DNA of 64,000 nt. Origin: Lingula anatina. Lineage: Eukaryota; Brachiopoda; Lingulata; Lingulida; Lingulidae. How positions within the stretch are numbered: position 1 is the stretch's first letter; each line of letters opens with the position of its first letter. Below, piece after piece: positions 61,585 through 64,000 of this stretch. The notes beneath the pieces are model-generated. The model had not been told where the DNA came from, did no database searches, and saw nothing but the letters and a program-made list of their open reading frames with translations. The stretch is from the NCBI RefSeq assembly GCF_001039355.2, contig NW_019775724.1, positions 504,061-568,060 of the forward strand. The letters are read 5' to 3'. The position numbers and the translations under genes were made by a program.

Positions 61585-61795
61585 GACTGAGTTCCCATAC
61601 TTAGATCAATCTACAAGGATCAATCCAACTCGCAGGGGTTTCTCACTAAATTGCTTTCAGCTTAAGCGGCTAAGGATTCTGGCATGCCAGTTTCAGTAGG
61701 ACAGCTAAGCCACTTACATTGATTGCAATTTATCAATAATTCCCTTGGAGATAGATCGACCCACAGTTAGCGTGATAGGGTCTGGAAATGGTCCC
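61585..61795 (+). mobile_element. TA-type foldback MITE, copy E, with empty-site relative
   Basis: It is 211 bp, flanked by TA at 61583-61584 and 61796-61797. The flanks AACAAGCAT and AGGCTTCAGG are continuous (AACAAGCATAAGGCTTCAGG) in the related repeat at about 51614-51634, which lacks the element. Confidence 0.88.
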
Positions 61796-61881
61796 TAAGG
61801 CTTCAGGCTGATAAGCCAGAATGAGAATAAGTGAAAATTTCACAAAAAAATTGCTTAAACTCGATAAAAAATAATAATAAC

Positions 61882-61884
<3 letters not shown>

Positions 61885-61922
<38 letters not shown>
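61885..61922 (+). repeat. (TA)n microsatellite
   Basis: About 19 TA units. Confidence 0.97.
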
Positions 61923-61926
<4 letters not shown>

Positions 61927-62189
61927 GATAGAGCTGTTTTTTTAATTTGGGCTGTACGTCAATCCTAAGAATCATTCTTGTAAGTTAAAAAAATACAGAA
62001 AATGTTACAAAGTAACAGTACGGGGCTCCTGGTAAATGGTAGTGATAAGTCACATCTATAAAATACCACTTTGAAAAATGAAAAATTAAAAAAGGAAAAA
62101 TTACAAAAATATTCCACTAAAGCTGCCAATCAGTCTAGCTGTATTACCTTGATATGAATTATCCAACTTGAGTTTAAACAGTGTCAACA

Positions 62190-62394
62190 ACTCACAGAAA
62201 TATAATATATTTTGTTTTACTACAAAAAGGGCATTATAGCTATTATTCTGATTTCTGAACTTGTCATCAGACCATATGACCTCCATAGATGACTATATTC
62301 TATAATAATATCTTAGGAGATTATAACAAAAAAATACTTTTTAGAAAAACAAAAATATTTTTTTTGCCAAAACAAACAGTTATTATCCCTTTAA
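62190..62394 (+). repeat. Partial TTAA-family MITE
   Basis: It matches 60472-60757 (ACTCACAGAAATATAATATA, GACCATATGACCTCCAT, GAGATTATAACAAAAAA) and ends CAGTTATTATCCCTTTAA. The left terminus is not preserved. Confidence 0.7.
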
Positions 62395-63430
62395 CTGCAA
62401 AGTCAAGTTGCAAATATTGCACAACAGGTAGTATCAATAAAAGTGAACTGTTACATGCCCTTGGGAGTTATAAGTCCCTGTTATTCATCTTTAGCATTAA
62501 TGTAAGCCTTACACAAAATTTTCTTCTGTAAACTTATTTTCAATATAAAACAACATTTACCTGCATAATTATCATTGACTCCTAATTATGTGACACAGTT
62601 AACAGAGCTAAACCTATGGGACTTTACAGGGAAATCTCAACGAGTGTTTTATGTAATCTCATTTAATGCCCAATTGAAAATTGATTAAGCAAATTACTTT
62701 ATAGACCTTAATTTAATTAGAGATCACCCAAGGGAGAATTTCATACTAACCTTTATCCATATACATTTATTGCACCGCATAGTACTTTAAAGAACTGCAT
62801 TGCTTCCAAAACAGAAAACAATCACTCTGATTTTCCAACACAAGCTGCACTTCAGACCTATAAAACTTTTTTTGTAAGTTTGAGTATCATAAGTAACATG
62901 GTTTACCCTTAATCGCTATCCTGGGAGCAGTGTCCAAAATGGGTTTTTTTTTTCAACTTTCATGCAATATAACATAATGCTTAACAGCATAATGACCATC
63001 AATTTATAATAATTAAGTAACAGTATCATGGATATTCAGAAAATATAATTTGCAAAGGTCTTCAAGGCAATAGGAGTTCAAAGTCACATCCTGAAAATGT
63101 CATTATGTGAAAAATTTAATTCTCACTAAAAACTATATAATTCCCAGAAAGGTTATTTGATAAAACGGGTTTTCCAACTGAAGCTACATTTTAGTCCTAT
63201 GCAACTTTTCTGTAAGTTTCAGAAGAGTAAGTGACATGCTTTTCTTTAAATGGTAACTATGGAGGCAGTGCGCAAAATAGGGTTGTCTTCAATTTTGATG
63301 CAACATTACATAATGCTTAACAGCACAATGACCATCAATTTTTTTTAATAAAAAAATAAAAGTATCATAGATATTCAGAAAATGTGATATGGGAAGGTCT
63401 TCTAGACCATGGAAGTTCAGAGTCACACTT

Positions 63431-64000
63431 TCAAAATGCCAAAATGTAAACAAGAGATAGCTATTACTGAAATGGGATTATTTTCATTTACAACACCTTT
63501 TTTACATTAAGCAAAATAATCAATTTATTTTCATTTTTAAATGATCAACTAGGAAAATTGTTGACATAGGAAAAATATCAATAGAACAATTTTAAATGTC
63601 CAATTTGCTCCATTTAGAGATTCTGAACATAGTGAATGATATGATTGAATCTGACAAACTGTTAAGAAATGAGTTTATTTCCATTTTTGACACTTTATTA
63701 CACAATACACAATAACAGGTTTACCGTTATTTTTATATAATCAACTAACAATATTGTTAAGATGCAGAAAATGTCAAAAGAAAAACTTAACATATCTAAA
63801 TTAGTTAAAAAATGAGACTTACATGCCTGAGAATTAAGTTTAAAGAAAAAACACTTATATACAAAAAAGGCATAACTTCACCAAAACTTAACTGATCAAG
63901 CTTATTTTCAAAACTTAATCTGTATTTTAGTAACACTGATCACTCCTGTGAATTTCAAGACAATTGGCCAATCAATTTTCCTTAAAATGTGTTATAGGTG
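63431..64000. other. Right edge, nothing recognised
   Basis: AT-rich sequence without a supported gene or a recognised repeat partner in this window. Confidence 0.4.

Larger units (their letters stand above)
61390..63430 (+). repeat. Second block of the 51424-53020 repeat family
   Basis: Shared landmarks with 51424-53020: AGGCAGCAAAGCTGTCAAAT, TGTTAATTCTGATGC, GGAGCAGTG, TAACAGCATAATGACCATC. It is interrupted by a foldback MITE at 61585-61795, a (TA)n run and a partial TTAA element at about 62190-62394. Confidence 0.65.

Noticed and set aside
1-64000. tRNA, rRNA or other structured RNA genes
   Set aside because: No cloverleaf with A/B boxes and no rRNA-like stretch was recognised by eye. 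A covariance-model scan would be decisive.

Overview
The window is nuclear DNA from an invertebrate animal, most likely a marine lophotrochozoan such as a mollusc. The evidence is AT-rich sequence with spliced genes and GT/AG introns, an intronless divergent peptide-receptor-like GPCR, a secreted SCP-type EF-hand protein, and abundant small palindromic DNA transposons. The phylum is an inference; only 'bilaterian animal' is secure. Nothing bacterial is present.

Left part (1-28 kb). A minus-strand SLC18B1-like MFS transporter gene (seven exons, 3848 down to 268) runs off the left edge. Two Tc1/mariner copies follow (about 5340-6621 and 11738-13339), flanking a single-exon class A GPCR (7895-9022, plus). 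Next come two tandem arrays (five copies of 187 bp; exactly 27 copies of 35 bp) and a two-exon secreted EF-hand protein (23287-24224, plus). The remainder is repeat-rich intergenic sequence with one doubtful membrane-protein fragment (25818-26108, minus).

Right part (28.9-60.4 kb) is all minus strand. A TRAF-type gene (RING exon at 60371-60099, then zinc-finger and coiled-coil exons to 53411) is followed head to tail by an AFAP1-like Src/actin adaptor gene (21 exons, 50230-28895) with two PH domains, a coiled coil and many tyrosine motifs. Exon phases agree at every junction inside each model. Between the two I found no TRAF-C (MATH) exon and no AFAP start exon, and a single ambiguous base at 52719 sits between two near-identical repeats. 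This leaves open two incomplete neighbouring genes, a MATH-less TRAF, or a composite TRAF-AFAP gene. A short intronless gene (59260-59069) with NRF1-like and YY1-like sites lies inside the first TRAF intron.

Mobile DNA. At least five families of short non-autonomous elements can be defined by their ends and target duplications: TA-flanked foldback elements (five copies), CAGGGGCG-ended elements with 5-bp duplications (three copies), TTAA-flanked elements (two complete, several partial), a 150-bp inverted pair inside the transporter gene, and two other foldbacks. There is also an L2/CR1-like LINE 3' end. The last 3.6 kb holds diverged copies of the repeat seen between the TRAF and AFAP exons.
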